From contig JAJRYB010000009.1 of assembly GCA_024275995.1 (NCBI GenBank), positions 1-54,508 of the forward strand: a stretch of DNA of 54,508 nt, in the 5' to 3' direction. The notes below the pieces were generated by a model that was given only the letters and a program-made list of their open reading frames with translations, made no database searches and was not told the DNA's origin. The translations under genes were made by a program, and so were the position numbers. Source of the stretch: Planctomycetota bacterium. Its GTDB lineage: Bacteria; Planctomycetota; Phycisphaerae; SM23-33. Positions 1-8,193 of the stretch are shown piece after piece. Numbering within the stretch: the stretch's first letter is position 1; each line of letters begins with the position of its first letter.

Positions 1-825
1 CTGAATGGCAGGAAGGTGGCAGACCTCCGCCAGCGCGTCGACGCACCTGGAATCGTAACCCGCCGGGCAGCAGCGCCTCAGCTCCCTGTACGCCTCCAGC
101 GGCGTCATCGCTTCTCGATACGGCCGATCGTGCGTCATGGCGTCGTATGCGTCGGCGACGGCGAGAATCCTCGCCGTCAGCGGGATTTCACTGCCCGAGA
201 GCCCGGAAGGGTAGCCCGTTCCGTTCATTCGCTCGTGGTGATGGTGAATAGCCTCCAACACGTCCTTCAGCGAGCGGAGCGGCTTTAGTATCTCGTAAGC
301 GACCTGTGGGTGCCTCTTGACGGTCCGGAAGTCGTCCACCCCAATTCGTGATCGCTGGTTAAGCACGTCGCTCGGAACGGCCAGCAGGCCGACGTCGTGC
401 AACTCGCCCGCAAGGTGCATCTGGTCGCAGATTTTTCGCGGCAGGCGCATCTGGTGGGCGATCTTCTCGCCCAATTCGCCTACGTGCCTGCTGTGCCCGC
501 GGTTGTGCTTCTCGCGACCTTCGACGAAATGAACGACCCTCCGGAGCACGTCGACGTAATGCTTTTCAGCCCGAATGGCGCCGCTGCGCACGCGGCCCGA
601 TGCGCCGCGACAGCTGTGCAGGAGGCGGGACACCTGGAGCAGGGCAAGCCCGCTGAGCAGGGCGATAACCACGCCCAGACCGGCAGAGACCGCACCCCAA
701 CCTTCGATGGCGATCGCGACGGTTGTCAGCACGATCGCCGGCAAAACCAGGCCCATCGGCCTGGGGACCGGCGAATCTCCCGCGAGGGATTTCCCTTCGT
801 TCCAGGTCACCTGCACGGCTCCCAT
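1..825 (-). CDS. HD-GYP domain protein, 3' end cut by window edge
   Basis: The reading frame is open from an ATG at 825 to the left edge of the window (275 codons seen), so the C-terminus is missing. After a short N-terminus, residues of about 24-62 form two hydrophobic membrane segments. From about residue 85 onward lies an HD-GYP phosphodiesterase domain: the HD pair appears as LHDVGLLAVP and the GYP signature as HHHERMNGTGYPSGLSG. The usual HDIGK is changed to HDVGL, so the lysine is absent. Family knowledge: HD-GYP proteins hydrolyse cyclic di-GMP to GMP using a bi- or trinuclear metal centre. Inference: a membrane-anchored c-di-GMP phosphodiesterase. The start was chosen because hydrophobic segments follow it and nothing similar lies upstream. 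Confidence 0.85.
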   Translation of the reverse strand, partial: MGAVQVTWNEGKSLAGDSPVPRPMGLVLPAIVLTTVAIAIEGWGAVSAGLGVVIALLSGLALLQVSRLLHSCRGASGRVRSGAIRAEKHYVDVLRRVVHFVEGREKHNRGHSRHVGELGEKIAHQMRLPRKICDQMHLAGELHDVGLLAVPSDVLNQRSRIGVDDFRTVKRHPQVAYEILKPLRSLKDVLEAIHHHHERMNGTGYPSGLSGSEIPLTARILAVADAYDAMTHDRPYREAMTPLEAYRELRRCCPAGYDSRCVDALAEVCHLPAIQ

Positions 826-909
826 GTTCCCCAACCCGCAACGGAAATGTAGGATTCTCCAGCGACCCCCGCATATTATTCGGTAAAAAATTACCAGCCG
901 TGGCGCCGC

Positions 910-2118
910 CTACCCGGCCTTCGGCAGGACGATCCTGGCTGAGTAAATGGGTTCCTTTCCGTCCTCGGCCTTTTTGGCGTAAATCACACTGCCACTAGAT
1001 GCGCTGATAAGACGCACGTCGTCGTCTCTTAAGAGGTGCTGTGTGTTGCTCTTTGCGTCGTGCAGGACAATCCCCGTCATTTTTCGTCTGCTCGTAGCGC
1101 CGGTGAGGATGACGGTGGTTTTTCCGGGACCGGTCCCGATTGGTACCAGGCCGTCGAGAAGGGCGACTTCCTGGTTCTTCTTCGCGTCCCAAACGCGCGT
1201 GATGAGCTTCCTCTCGGATCCTTTGCTTGACGAATCTCCATTTGGCTGGGACCTCTGCATTTCGGCGTAATAGAGGTAACGACCATCCGCCGTCCACGCC
1301 GGTTTGAACCTTATCAGCATCGGGCTGTCTTGTTCCGACAGATCCACGATCTTCCGGTCCGCCTTCAGGTCGAACAGAATTAAATTGACATTCCTGTCCA
1401 GCCGGCCGTCGGCCCCGGGTTTCGGCATGACTATCATGGCCATTATGTCCGCTGTCGGACAGAGTCCTCGCGGAAGTCCGGCAACCGAAAGCATCCTGAA
1501 GTTCGTTTCGCCAACGGGTGTCATCTGGAGTGAACCGGTCTTGCCGCGATCGCTCCAGTTCAATACCAGAATGCTTTTTCCTGTCCGATCGAAGCCGGCG
1601 ATGACGATTTCGTCCTTAACGTCGAGTTTTGTCGTCTTTCCCGTTGCGATGTCGTAGATGACCGGGTACATGCTCGATTTTCGTCCGAACTTGACGTATC
1701 CGTCGCCGTCGCCGTCGTCCCCGGCGGAGGTTACGATTTTTGTCCCGGCAAGGTTGAACATGTTCATCTGCATCAGAATCATGATGGGATCGTCGTTGAG
1801 CATGGCGGGGATGGGCAGGGGCTTGTCGCTTCCGGTTTTCAGGTCGCGCAGCACGATCCGGTAGACGCTGCGCTGTCTGGGCTGGCCGCTGGGATCATTT
1901 TTAACCATCTCTTTGCTTTTGCGGGAGTACAGCAGGTAGCGGCCGTTCGGACCAAGGCGCACCGTGCCCGGGCCGTTCCATTCCGAAGTCCGGCCGAAAT
2001 CGTCCGATGCGCCATCGCGAGTGAGGATGAGTTTTTCCCCGACGAGTTTGGGCGCCTCGCCGCTTGCCGTCGCGACGATCACAAAGAGACATAAAGTTGA
2101 TACCAGAAGCCTGTTCAT
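910..2118 (-). CDS. Secreted hypothetical protein, propeller-like
   Basis: 402 residues starting with a clear signal peptide (basic start, hydrophobic core, cleavage near ATASGEA). The body has repeated short blocks of the kind GPNGRYLLYSRKSKE, DRTGKSILVLNWSD and TADGRYLYYAEMQ, in which a Gly/Asp turn precedes a beta-strand. This is typical of TolB/WD40-like beta-propeller blades, but I do not recognise a named family. A strong SD (GGAGG) lies six bases before the ATG. It is the last gene of a minus-strand run and begins about 40 bp after the CvpA-family gene, so co-transcription is likely. No catalytic residues are evident; a periplasmic binding or scaffold role is only a guess. Confidence 0.75.
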   Translation of the reverse strand: MNRLLVSTLCLFVIVATASGEAPKLVGEKLILTRDGASDDFGRTSEWNGPGTVRLGPNGRYLLYSRKSKEMVKNDPSGQPRQRSVYRIVLRDLKTGSDKPLPIPAMLNDDPIMILMQMNMFNLAGTKIVTSAGDDGDGDGYVKFGRKSSMYPVIYDIATGKTTKLDVKDEIVIAGFDRTGKSILVLNWSDRGKTGSLQMTPVGETNFRMLSVAGLPRGLCPTADIMAMIVMPKPGADGRLDRNVNLILFDLKADRKIVDLSEQDSPMLIRFKPAWTADGRYLYYAEMQRSQPNGDSSSKGSERKLITRVWDAKKNQEVALLDGLVPIGTGPGKTTVILTGATSRRKMTGIVLHDAKSNTQHLLRDDDVRLISASSGSVIYAKKAEDGKEPIYSARIVLPKAG

Positions 2119-2158
2119 GTGAATCCTCCTTTGAGTTTTCAGATGGGATCATCCGGGA

Positions 2159-3361
2159 TTATCTTCCCCTGACTCGCAGCTGAAGCGGCCCGGTGGGCGG
2201 GTCCGGCATTTTTGCCTCGACCGCCTTCATTACCTGTGCCCGCGCCACGCGGCGGAAGATCAATTCCCTGGGTTTTTCCTTGTCCGGAAGGCGGAACACC
2301 CAGTCCACGCGCAGATTCTCCGGGCCGCCTTGTTCCTTCCACTGGTTCAGGATGATAAGTTCAGCCCTCCTGGGCGCCTTGTCTTTCTCGTCCGGATTCG
2401 CCTGGGGAACGGGTCTTGGCCAGATGTACTTCTGCTCCTGCCCGCGGCGGACGTCGGGGGTTACGTATGCCAGGTCTTTCGTCCGCCCCTGGAAATCGTA
2501 GTCGGTATTTGGCGGGAGGTTTATTTCCTGGCGAAGGTACGCCACGGGGTAATAGCTCCTGCCGGCGTCGCTGACCAGGCGGAAATGCGTCGCGGGCAGG
2601 CGCCACCAGTTGTCCATTCCACGAACCCGGTCCGAAACGAGCACGCGAATGACGTAAATCCGGTCCAGTTGCTTTTTGGGAAGGCGATTGTTTGCCGGAA
2701 CATCGTACGAAAAATGTCCCTGCGGCACGCTGTCCGGCAGGAGGAAGGCTTTTTCCACGGCGATGGCGCCGGGGAAGGCGTCGACGCGCCCGAACTTCCC
2801 TGCCGTGTTGCGCGCGCAATACAATTCCAGCAGCAGGTCATCGTGAACGGACTTGTACGATCTCTCCCCGCCCAGTCCGCCCAGCGACAGTGTGTTCATC
2901 CACCCCAGCGTGAATTCGTCAGGCCGGAACGGCCAAACGCGCTGATCGCGATTGAGATCGGCGTCGTATGGTTTATAGAAGAGGAACTCCGCGCCCATCG
3001 GGAGCATTTGCAGTGCGATCAGCAACATGCCCGCGATGATCTGCCCGACGTAAAATCCCAGTGCGCCGCCGAAGATGCGATCCGTCCACACGCCGAGCAC
3101 CAGGTTCGCGCGGAAGAAGCGGTCGATAATCATCCTGAGGATAAGTAGCGGCACGATGAACAGCGCCATCAGAGCGGCGGCGTCGGCGTATGCGCTTTGC
3201 CGCTCGTAGAGGAAGGAGGCGAGCGGTTCGTAGAAACTCAGCGCCGCCGCGGCGCAAAGAGTCGTCAGGACCGCCATGATCAAGGCGCTGAACGTACCCT
3301 GCACAACCTGGTGGAAGGTGATGCCGAGCACCAGCAGCGTTGCTATGATAATCAGAACCAT
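2159..3361 (-). CDS. CvpA-family membrane protein with long soluble tail
   Basis: 400 residues. The first 125 contain four hydrophobic segments (for example IIIATLLVLGITFHQVV and ALMALFIVPLLILRMIID) in the arrangement of the CvpA (colicin V production) family. Here, however, they are followed by a soluble region of about 270 residues of unknown fold, so the protein is much longer than an ordinary CvpA (about 160 residues). The start codon lies inside a 34-bp direct repeat (3351-3384) whose second copy is at the end of the upstream gene. CvpA proteins are inner-membrane proteins of uncertain function. The gene sits between the GspE-like ATPase and a secreted protein, so a link to envelope assembly is possible but not shown. 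Confidence 0.75.
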   Translation of the reverse strand: MVLIIIATLLVLGITFHQVVQGTFSALIMAVLTTLCAAAALSFYEPLASFLYERQSAYADAAALMALFIVPLLILRMIIDRFFRANLVLGVWTDRIFGGALGFYVGQIIAGMLLIALQMLPMGAEFLFYKPYDADLNRDQRVWPFRPDEFTLGWMNTLSLGGLGGERSYKSVHDDLLLELYCARNTAGKFGRVDAFPGAIAVEKAFLLPDSVPQGHFSYDVPANNRLPKKQLDRIYVIRVLVSDRVRGMDNWWRLPATHFRLVSDAGRSYYPVAYLRQEINLPPNTDYDFQGRTKDLAYVTPDVRRGQEQKYIWPRPVPQANPDEKDKAPRRAELIILNQWKEQGGPENLRVDWVFRLPDKEKPRELIFRRVARAQVMKAVEAKMPDPPTGPLQLRVRGR

Positions 3362-3466
3362 TTTTTATGTCTTTCTATCATGTCGTCATACACACGCGCA
3401 ATGCCATTAAATCGTCGTACACCCGCACAACAATCGGAACCGTTTTTTATGTCTTTCTATCATGTC
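3351..3466. repeat. 34-bp direct repeat, 82-bp period, at a gene boundary
   Basis: Copies at 3351-3384 and 3433-3466 differ at only two or three positions. On the minus strand the copy at 3351-3384 carries the CvpA start codon. In the other copy the same place reads ACG instead of ATG, and that copy overlaps the end of the ATPase gene. A weaker internal repeat (TCGTC.TACAC.CGC) lies between them. This looks like a tandem duplication of the gene junction that separated two genes formerly closer together. Confidence 0.8.
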
Positions 3467-5115
3467 TTTCCGCGTTTTTTCGTTTTTGCGGGTTGGGTCA
3501 CGCGGACCACTTCCTGGATGCTCGTCTCGCCGCTGATGACTTTCCGCAGAGCCTGTTCCTGGAGGTAGAGCATACCGTTCTTGCGGCACATCGCCTTGAT
3601 TTGCGTAAGCGATTTTCCCCCGGCCACCAGGTCGCGGATCTCGTCGGTGACTTCCAGCAGCTCGAACGCCGCGGTACGTCCCAGGTATCCGCTGCCCTGG
3701 CAGGAGGGGCAGGTGTAGGGCTGACCTTTTTCGTCCAGCAGCGGGCTGGTCGGGGGACGATAGAACTTGTCGATTCGCTCTGCGGGAAGGTTGATCTTCG
3801 CCAGGAGGTTCGGGTCCGGACGGTACGCCTCCCGGCAGGTGGTGCAGAGCTTGCGGATGAGTATCTGGCAGAGGACCGCCCGGAGCGGTTTCATCGCGTC
3901 GCCCGCCCCGGATGCGATTTTCACCCACTTGGCCATCGCGGTGAACGTGTCGGACGCGGGTATTCCAAGCAGCACCATTTTGCCTGCCGATGCCTGGAGG
4001 ATCATCTCCGCCGTCCCGGCGTCCCGGCAGGCGTCCACAAGGATAACGTCCGGGTCCCGACGCATGACCGACGCCAGCATTTGCGGAAGTTTCTCCGCCT
4101 GGCCGTATGCGTGTTGAGTGATATTCTCGAGGTCGATCGTCGGCTTGGACTCGAGCGATACGATCTGCTTGACGAAAGCGTCGTGCTCGCGGAGCAGCGA
4201 GTACATCGTGCTGGTCAGTCCGTTACCGCCCCGGCTGGACACGATAACCAGCCCGGCGCCCTCCTTGTTGATCTTGCGGACCTTGGCCAGCACGTCTTTG
4301 GAAATACCGAGTGTGTTCAGATCGGTGCGTGCGACCTCCTGCACAACGCGAAGTCGCAGGCGCTGCCCGCCGGTCGTCCCCGCCGTCGTCACCTCCATGG
4401 CGATGGGGCTGCCGGCAAGGTCGACGGAAATCTTTCCATGCTGGGGCCTGCGGCGTTCCTGCCCGTCCATGCCGGCGATTGGCTTGATGTACTCGACGAG
4501 CATTTCGCTGTCGGCTGCGTCCAATGAGGGACGCTCGGAGATGACCCCGTCGATGACGAATCGCACGCGCGCCTCCCGACCGGCCGGGGTGATATCCGCC
4601 TCGCTTGCACGTCGCCAGAGAATGTCGTACAGCAGCTCCTGCGACAGGTTATACCCGTTAACTTCCTCCATCGAAGATGTTTCCGACGAGGGCGGCAGAA
4701 CGTTCTTGCCTTCCTCGCGGTAGAGCTTCAGCCGGGTGACGACCTCGACCGGCCGCTCCGTGTCCCGCCGCAGCAGGCCCAGAAGGTGCTCCCGCGTGAA
4801 AATCCTGGCGTTTTCGCCGACCCGTCCGTTGCGATAGGCGACGTAGGCTCCGAACGTCGAGAATATAAGCACCAGGTAGAGCAGCAGTCCGATGAGGAAG
4901 TAGGGGATCAGCAGCAACAGCAGCATGCTCACCATCGCGACCGCCAGAACGGCAAGGCTCCAGGTCGCCTCCGGTGCGAGAATGCGTTTGGCGTCTTTCT
5001 GAACCAGCGGCGCGAGGTAGATAAACGGAAGAAAAAAAACGAGCGTTACGATGATCTTCGGCAGGGAGAAGTATCCGCCGCCGGCTAGGACTGTTGTCAA
5101 CGGGATTTCCGCCAT
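3460..5115 (-). CDS. GspE/PilB-like ATPase with degenerate nucleotide-binding motifs
   Basis: 551 residues. Residues of about 18-38 and 52-92 are strongly hydrophobic, giving membrane anchors not found in ordinary GspE/PilB. The rest aligns with type II secretion/type IV pilus assembly ATPases: there is a tetra-cysteine zinc module (CTTCREAY near 424, CPSCQGSGYLGRT near 469) and the end of the C-terminal domain. The Walker A position reads SRGGNGLT (294-301), so the lysine is a leucine. The Walker B/Asp box reads ILVDACRD instead of the family IIGEIRD, and the His box reads AGKMVLLGIPA. Inference: a membrane-tethered pseudo-ATPase that may pair with the intact PilT upstream. Sequence error is unlikely because three motifs are altered while the frame is intact. 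Confidence 0.8.
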   Translation of the reverse strand: MAEIPLTTVLAGGGYFSLPKIIVTLVFFLPFIYLAPLVQKDAKRILAPEATWSLAVLAVAMVSMLLLLLIPYFLIGLLLYLVLIFSTFGAYVAYRNGRVGENARIFTREHLLGLLRRDTERPVEVVTRLKLYREEGKNVLPPSSETSSMEEVNGYNLSQELLYDILWRRASEADITPAGREARVRFVIDGVISERPSLDAADSEMLVEYIKPIAGMDGQERRRPQHGKISVDLAGSPIAMEVTTAGTTGGQRLRLRVVQEVARTDLNTLGISKDVLAKVRKINKEGAGLVIVSSRGGNGLTSTMYSLLREHDAFVKQIVSLESKPTIDLENITQHAYGQAEKLPQMLASVMRRDPDVILVDACRDAGTAEMILQASAGKMVLLGIPASDTFTAMAKWVKIASGAGDAMKPLRAVLCQILIRKLCTTCREAYRPDPNLLAKINLPAERIDKFYRPPTSPLLDEKGQPYTCPSCQGSGYLGRTAAFELLEVTDEIRDLVAGGKSLTQIKAMCRKNGMLYLQEQALRKVISGETSIQEVVRVTQPAKTKKRGKT

Positions 5116-5171
5116 CAGGCCTGCTCCGATTCTGCTTGTCGTGTTATTGTCCGGGCCGGTTCTTCCAGAAG

Positions 5172-6326
5172 TCAGTGACCGATCAGTCCGGACTGCCCGG
5201 ATGAAATGCCCTTCATGAGCATCTTGAGTTCGTCAACGTTTGGCGCAACCTCGTAGGCTACGTGGGGGTCCACCATGTCCTTTTCGATAAGTTCCAGCAG
5301 GCTCTCCGTGAAGCTCTGCATACCATCGCCCCGAGAGGCGCGGATCAGGTCTATCAGTTCCGCTTCGCGTTTTTCTTCGATGAGTTGCCTGGTGCTGGGA
5401 CCCGCCAGCAGGACTTCGACAGCCGGTACGCGATCGATGCCTTCGAGAAGGCAGGGCAGGAGTTTCTGGCAGACGATGGCCTTGAGATTGAACGCCAGTG
5501 ATTGGCGAATCAGTTCTTCCCGTTCTGCGCCGAACAGGGTGAGAATCCGCTCGATGGTCTGCGGCGCAGAGGAGGCATGCACCGTACCGAGTACAAGGTG
5601 CCCGGTTTCGGAGGCCTGCAACGCCGCTTCGAACGTCTCGCGATCGCGCATCTCGCCGATCAGCACCACGTCCGGGTCCTGTCGCATCAGGAATCGCAGC
5701 GCGGTCGGGAAATCTTCCACGTCGATTCCGATTTCCCGCTGGGAAACCAGCGCCTTCTTGTCCTCGTAGAGGTACTCGATGGGGTCTTCGATCGTTACGA
5801 TGTGGCAGGCGCGCGTGCGGTTGATCTGCTCGATCATCGAGGCGATCGTCGTACTCTTTCCGCAACCGGTCGGACCGGACAGCAGCACAAGTCCCTGGTT
5901 TTCCTCGGCGATACGATTAAGCACCTTCGGCAGGTGCAGGGCGTCGAAATCGGGTATGTCCCGCGTAACCCGTCTCACCGCCAGCGATAACTGCCCGCGC
6001 TGGCGATAGATATTCACGCGGAAGCGGTCCGAACCTTCCAGTTCGTACGCCAGGTCGATCGCGCCGTGTTCGGCGAAAAACGCCCGTTGCGTCGGATTCA
6101 TCAGCTCGTTGACCATCGAGTCCAGCTCCGCGTTGGTAAGCGGTGGGCTTGTCGCGCGGCGCATCGCCTGCCGCGTGCGGAAGTGCGGAACGGCGCCTGC
6201 CTTGAGGTGCAGGTCGGAAGCCGAGAGCTTGAGCATCGCCTCGAAGTACCGCGCGAGCTTCGACGGGGCCTTTCCGGCGTGATCGTCCAGAGGTTGCTTG
6301 TCGGCAGGTCCTGGCAATCTAGGCAT
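5172..6326 (-). CDS. pilT: Type IV pilus retraction ATPase PilT
   Basis: 384 residues. The PilT/GspE ATPase core is intact: Walker A is [10 protein letters not shown] near residue 150, the Asp box reads [13 protein letters not shown], Walker B reads [12 protein letters not shown], and the His box reads [14 protein letters not shown]. The N-terminal PAS-like region starts at [11 protein letters not shown]. There is no tetra-cysteine module, which fits PilT/PilU rather than PilB. Family role: hexameric motor at the inner membrane base that depolymerises the pilin filament. The start overlaps the end of hisF by 8 bp. No clear SD sits at a good distance, so an internal start near residue 31 (MLKLSASDL) is possible. 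The degenerate ATPase gene follows 56 bp downstream. Confidence 0.93.
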   Translation of the reverse strand: MPRLPGPADKQPLDDHAGKAPSKLARYFEAMLKLSASDLHLKAGAVPHFRTRQAMRRATSPPLTNAELDSMVNELMNPTQRAFFAEHGAIDLAYELEGSDRFRVNIYRQRGQLSLAVRRVTRDIPDFDALHLPKVLNRIAEENQGLVLLSGPTGCGKSTTIASMIEQINRTRACHIVTIEDPIEYLYEDKKALVSQREIGIDVEDFPTALRFLMRQDPDVVLIGEMRDRETFEAALQASETGHLVLGTVHASSAPQTIERILTLFGAEREELIRQSLAFNLKAIVCQKLLPCLLEGIDRVPAVEVLLAGPSTRQLIEEKREAELIDLIRASRGDGMQSFTESLLELIEKDMVDPHVAYEVAPNVDELKMLMKGISSGQSGLIGH

Positions 6327-7122
6327 CCTTTGCTTGGACGAGGTCCCGCGGCGGCGTCAATCGGACCGGAACGCCGCGATCGGCGAGGTGCCGCTTGGTT
6401 TCTGCGATCGTGCACGTCTGGAAGTGGAAGATGCTCGCCGCAAGGGCGGCGTCCGCGCGACCGGCCGTGAGCACGTCGTACATGTGGTCCGCGCCTCCTG
6501 CGCCTCCGGAGGCGATCACGGGTATATTCACCGCCTCGGCGACGGATCGGGTAATTTCGATGTCGTATCCTTCCTGGGTTCCGTCGGCGTCCATTATCGT
6601 CAGCAGAATTTCGCCCGCGCCGTTCCGTTCGACCTGCCGCGCCCAGGGAACCGCGTGCAACCCGGTGGGAACGCGCCCTCCGTTGATGTAGACCTCCCAT
6701 ACCTCGCGCGAGTTTTTGCGAATCCGCTTCGGGTCGATTGCGACCACGATGCACTGCGATCCGAAACGCCTGGCCGCCTTCGTTATGAACTGCGGATCGT
6801 TTACCGCTGCGGAGTTGATCGAAACCTTGTCGGCGCCGGCATTGAGAAGGTTCCGGCAATCCTCAAGCGTTCGGACGCCGCCTCCCACGGTAAGGGGCAT
6901 GAACACCTGCTCTGCCGTGGCGCGGACGATATCCAGGATTATGTCCCTGTCCTCGTGACTGGCGGTGATGTCCAGAAAGACAAGTTCGTCTGCACCCTGG
7001 GCTTCGTAACGGCGCGCAATCTCCACCGGGTCGCCGGCGTCTCGAAGCCCAACGAAATTGACGCCCTTGACGACGCGCCCCTTATCAACGTCCAGGCAGG
7101 GAATTATGCGCTTTGCCAGCAT
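6319..7122 (-). CDS. hisF: Imidazole glycerol phosphate synthase subunit HisF
   Basis: 267 residues, slightly longer than the usual 250-258. It begins [20 protein letters not shown], with the general-acid aspartate in CLDVDKG, and the second catalytic aspartate is in VVAIDPKRI. The phosphate-binding TIM-barrel segments VGGGVRT and IASGGAGG are present. HisF with glutaminase HisH converts PRFAR and ammonia to imidazole glycerol phosphate and AICAR in histidine synthesis. No hisH lies in the window. The gene opens a minus-strand run and its stop overlaps the PilT start, an odd pairing with no known functional reason. Confidence 0.96.
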   Translation of the reverse strand: MLAKRIIPCLDVDKGRVVKGVNFVGLRDAGDPVEIARRYEAQGADELVFLDITASHEDRDIILDIVRATAEQVFMPLTVGGGVRTLEDCRNLLNAGADKVSINSAAVNDPQFITKAARRFGSQCIVVAIDPKRIRKNSREVWEVYINGGRVPTGLHAVPWARQVERNGAGEILLTIMDADGTQEGYDIEITRSVAEAVNIPVIASGGAGGADHMYDVLTAGRADAALAASIFHFQTCTIAETKRHLADRGVPVRLTPPRDLVQAKDA

Positions 7123-7292
7123 GAAACAGGACTCCAGTCAGGCCGGGTATTTTAACCGGCTGCGGCGGTGATACGCAATCGGCAATTCCATTGCGACGTT
7201 ATCGGTCGTTCCATGCGGGAGAAGCGTGCTTTTCCGACGCGCGAAATTGTGGTTAAATGGAACCGGTGGTGGAAGGGGCGTAAGAACCGCAA

Positions 7293-7937
7293 ATGGCCAG
7301 GCAAATCGTACTTTTCGGCGGGACGTTCGACCCGGTGCACCACGGGCATCTGATCGTTGCGCGATGCGTTGCGGAACTGTGCCTGTTCGATCGCATCACA
7401 TTTCTTCCCGCGGCAAGCCCCCCGCACAAGGCTCGCGCCGCCGCGTCGGCGGACCATCGCCTGAGGATGTTGCAACTGGCCGTCGAAGGCGACGAAATGT
7501 TCGATGTCTGCGACGTGGAGCTTCGCCGCGAAGGTCCAAGCTACACGTTCGACACGATCGAGGCGATCCGCGCCGTCGAAGGGCCCGATGTCGACATCCG
7601 CCTGGTTATCGGCGCGGACATGCTGGAGGACCTTCCCAACTGGCGGGAAGCGTCGAAGCTGGTGGACGCCGCAGGATGGGTTATCGCCGCCCGTCCGCCA
7701 TGGGATTCCCGGATGGACGAGATCATCGCGCACTGTCGCGATCGGCTTTCGCCGGCGCAGGCAAAGCGTCTGGGTGAGTCCGTTCTCGTCACGCCGCTGC
7801 TGGAGATTTCATCGACGGACATTCGACGCCGAACGGGACGGGGGCTTTCCACCCGGTACCTGGTTCCAGAGGCAGTGCGACGTTATATCGAAGAGCATGG
7901 GCTTTATGCGTCCTCCGCCGGCGAAACGGATGATTGA
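7293..7937 (+). CDS. nadD: Nicotinate-nucleotide adenylyltransferase NadD
   Basis: 214 residues. It shows the nucleotidyltransferase GGTFDPVHHGHL motif at the N-terminus and the ISSTDIRRR motif near residue 170, which together form the ATP site. NadD transfers AMP from ATP to nicotinate mononucleotide, giving NaAD in NAD synthesis. The usual partner genes rsfS or obg are not adjacent; the gene instead faces coaD, an enzyme of the same superfamily. A purine-rich stretch (GGAAGGGGCG) lies a little far upstream of the ATG. hisF is divergent, 170 bp away. Confidence 0.95.
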   Translation: MARQIVLFGGTFDPVHHGHLIVARCVAELCLFDRITFLPAASPPHKARAAASADHRLRMLQLAVEGDEMFDVCDVELRREGPSYTFDTIEAIRAVEGPDVDIRLVIGADMLEDLPNWREASKLVDAAGWVIAARPPWDSRMDEIIAHCRDRLSPAQAKRLGESVLVTPLLEISSTDIRRRTGRGLSTRYLVPEAVRRYIEEHGLYASSAGETDD

Positions 7938-7972
7938 TGTATCATTCAGGAGGTGACGCTGCAGGTGGGATG

Positions 7973-7998
7973 CGAGAAGTCAACCGCTTAACTTCTCG
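7973..7998. other. Hairpin after nadD
   Basis: An 8-bp inverted repeat, CGAGAAGT / ACTTCTCG, with a 10-nt loop lies 35 bp after the nadD stop. No U-tract follows, so I would not call it an intrinsic terminator. It could be a 3'-end stabiliser or part of a leader for what follows. Confidence 0.45.
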
Positions 7999-8051
7999 AC
8001 AGAATGGAAATCTCTCCGAAGAAAAAAACCGAAAAAACCATAAGGGTCTAC

Positions 8052-8080
8052 TTGACAAATAGGGGATTTGTGGTACAAAT
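8052..8080 (+). promoter_or_regulatory. Promoter with three operator-like half-sites
   Basis: A perfect -35 TTGACA (8052-8057), a 16-bp spacer and a -10 of TACAAA (8074-8079) predict a start near 8087. The same stretch carries ACAAAT at 8055-8060, ATTTGT at 8066-8071 and ACAAAT at 8075-8080. These are three alternating inverted half-sites with centres 11 and 9 bp apart, covering -35 to -10. A repressor or activator dimer binding there would control the RNA downstream. The half-sites are seen; the regulator is not identified. Confidence 0.6.
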
Positions 8081-8086
8081 GCTTTT

Positions 8087-8176
8087 GGCGTAAGTATGAG
8101 GCTCCTCGGTCAAACCCCCTCCTTTGGCCGAGTTTTATGACGGCGTCAGGCTCCCCTCCCCTGACGCCGATTTTTT
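8087..8176 (+). ncRNA. Candidate small RNA with twin CU-rich loops
   Basis: About 90 nt between the convergent genes nadD and coaD, directly after a good promoter. Hairpin 1 has a 10-bp stem (8105-8114 with 8123-8132, one G-U pair) and the 8-nt loop CCCCCUCC, followed by UUUU. Hairpin 2 has a 10-bp stem (8141-8150 with 8160-8169) and the 9-nt loop CUCCCCUCC, followed by A and six U residues, a good intrinsic terminator. Both loops expose CCUCC, complementary to the SD core GGAGG. C-rich loops that pair with ribosome-binding sites are known in small RNAs of other phyla. Alternatively the pair is only a tandem terminator for nadD. No Rfam family is recognised. Confidence 0.55.
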
Positions 8177-8193
8177 GCGCCTCGTCAGCTTCG

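Noticed and set aside
7970-8062. 30-codon frame after nadD (MREVNRLTSRQNG...)
   Set aside because: The AGGAGG upstream is about 15 bases away, the frame runs through the promoter of the small-RNA candidate and the peptide is not family-like. Kept only as a remote possibility.
8105-8169. CsrB-like RNA on the minus strand with GGAGGGG loops
   Set aside because: The reverse strand would show GGA in both loops, but it has no U-tract and no promoter; the plus strand has both.
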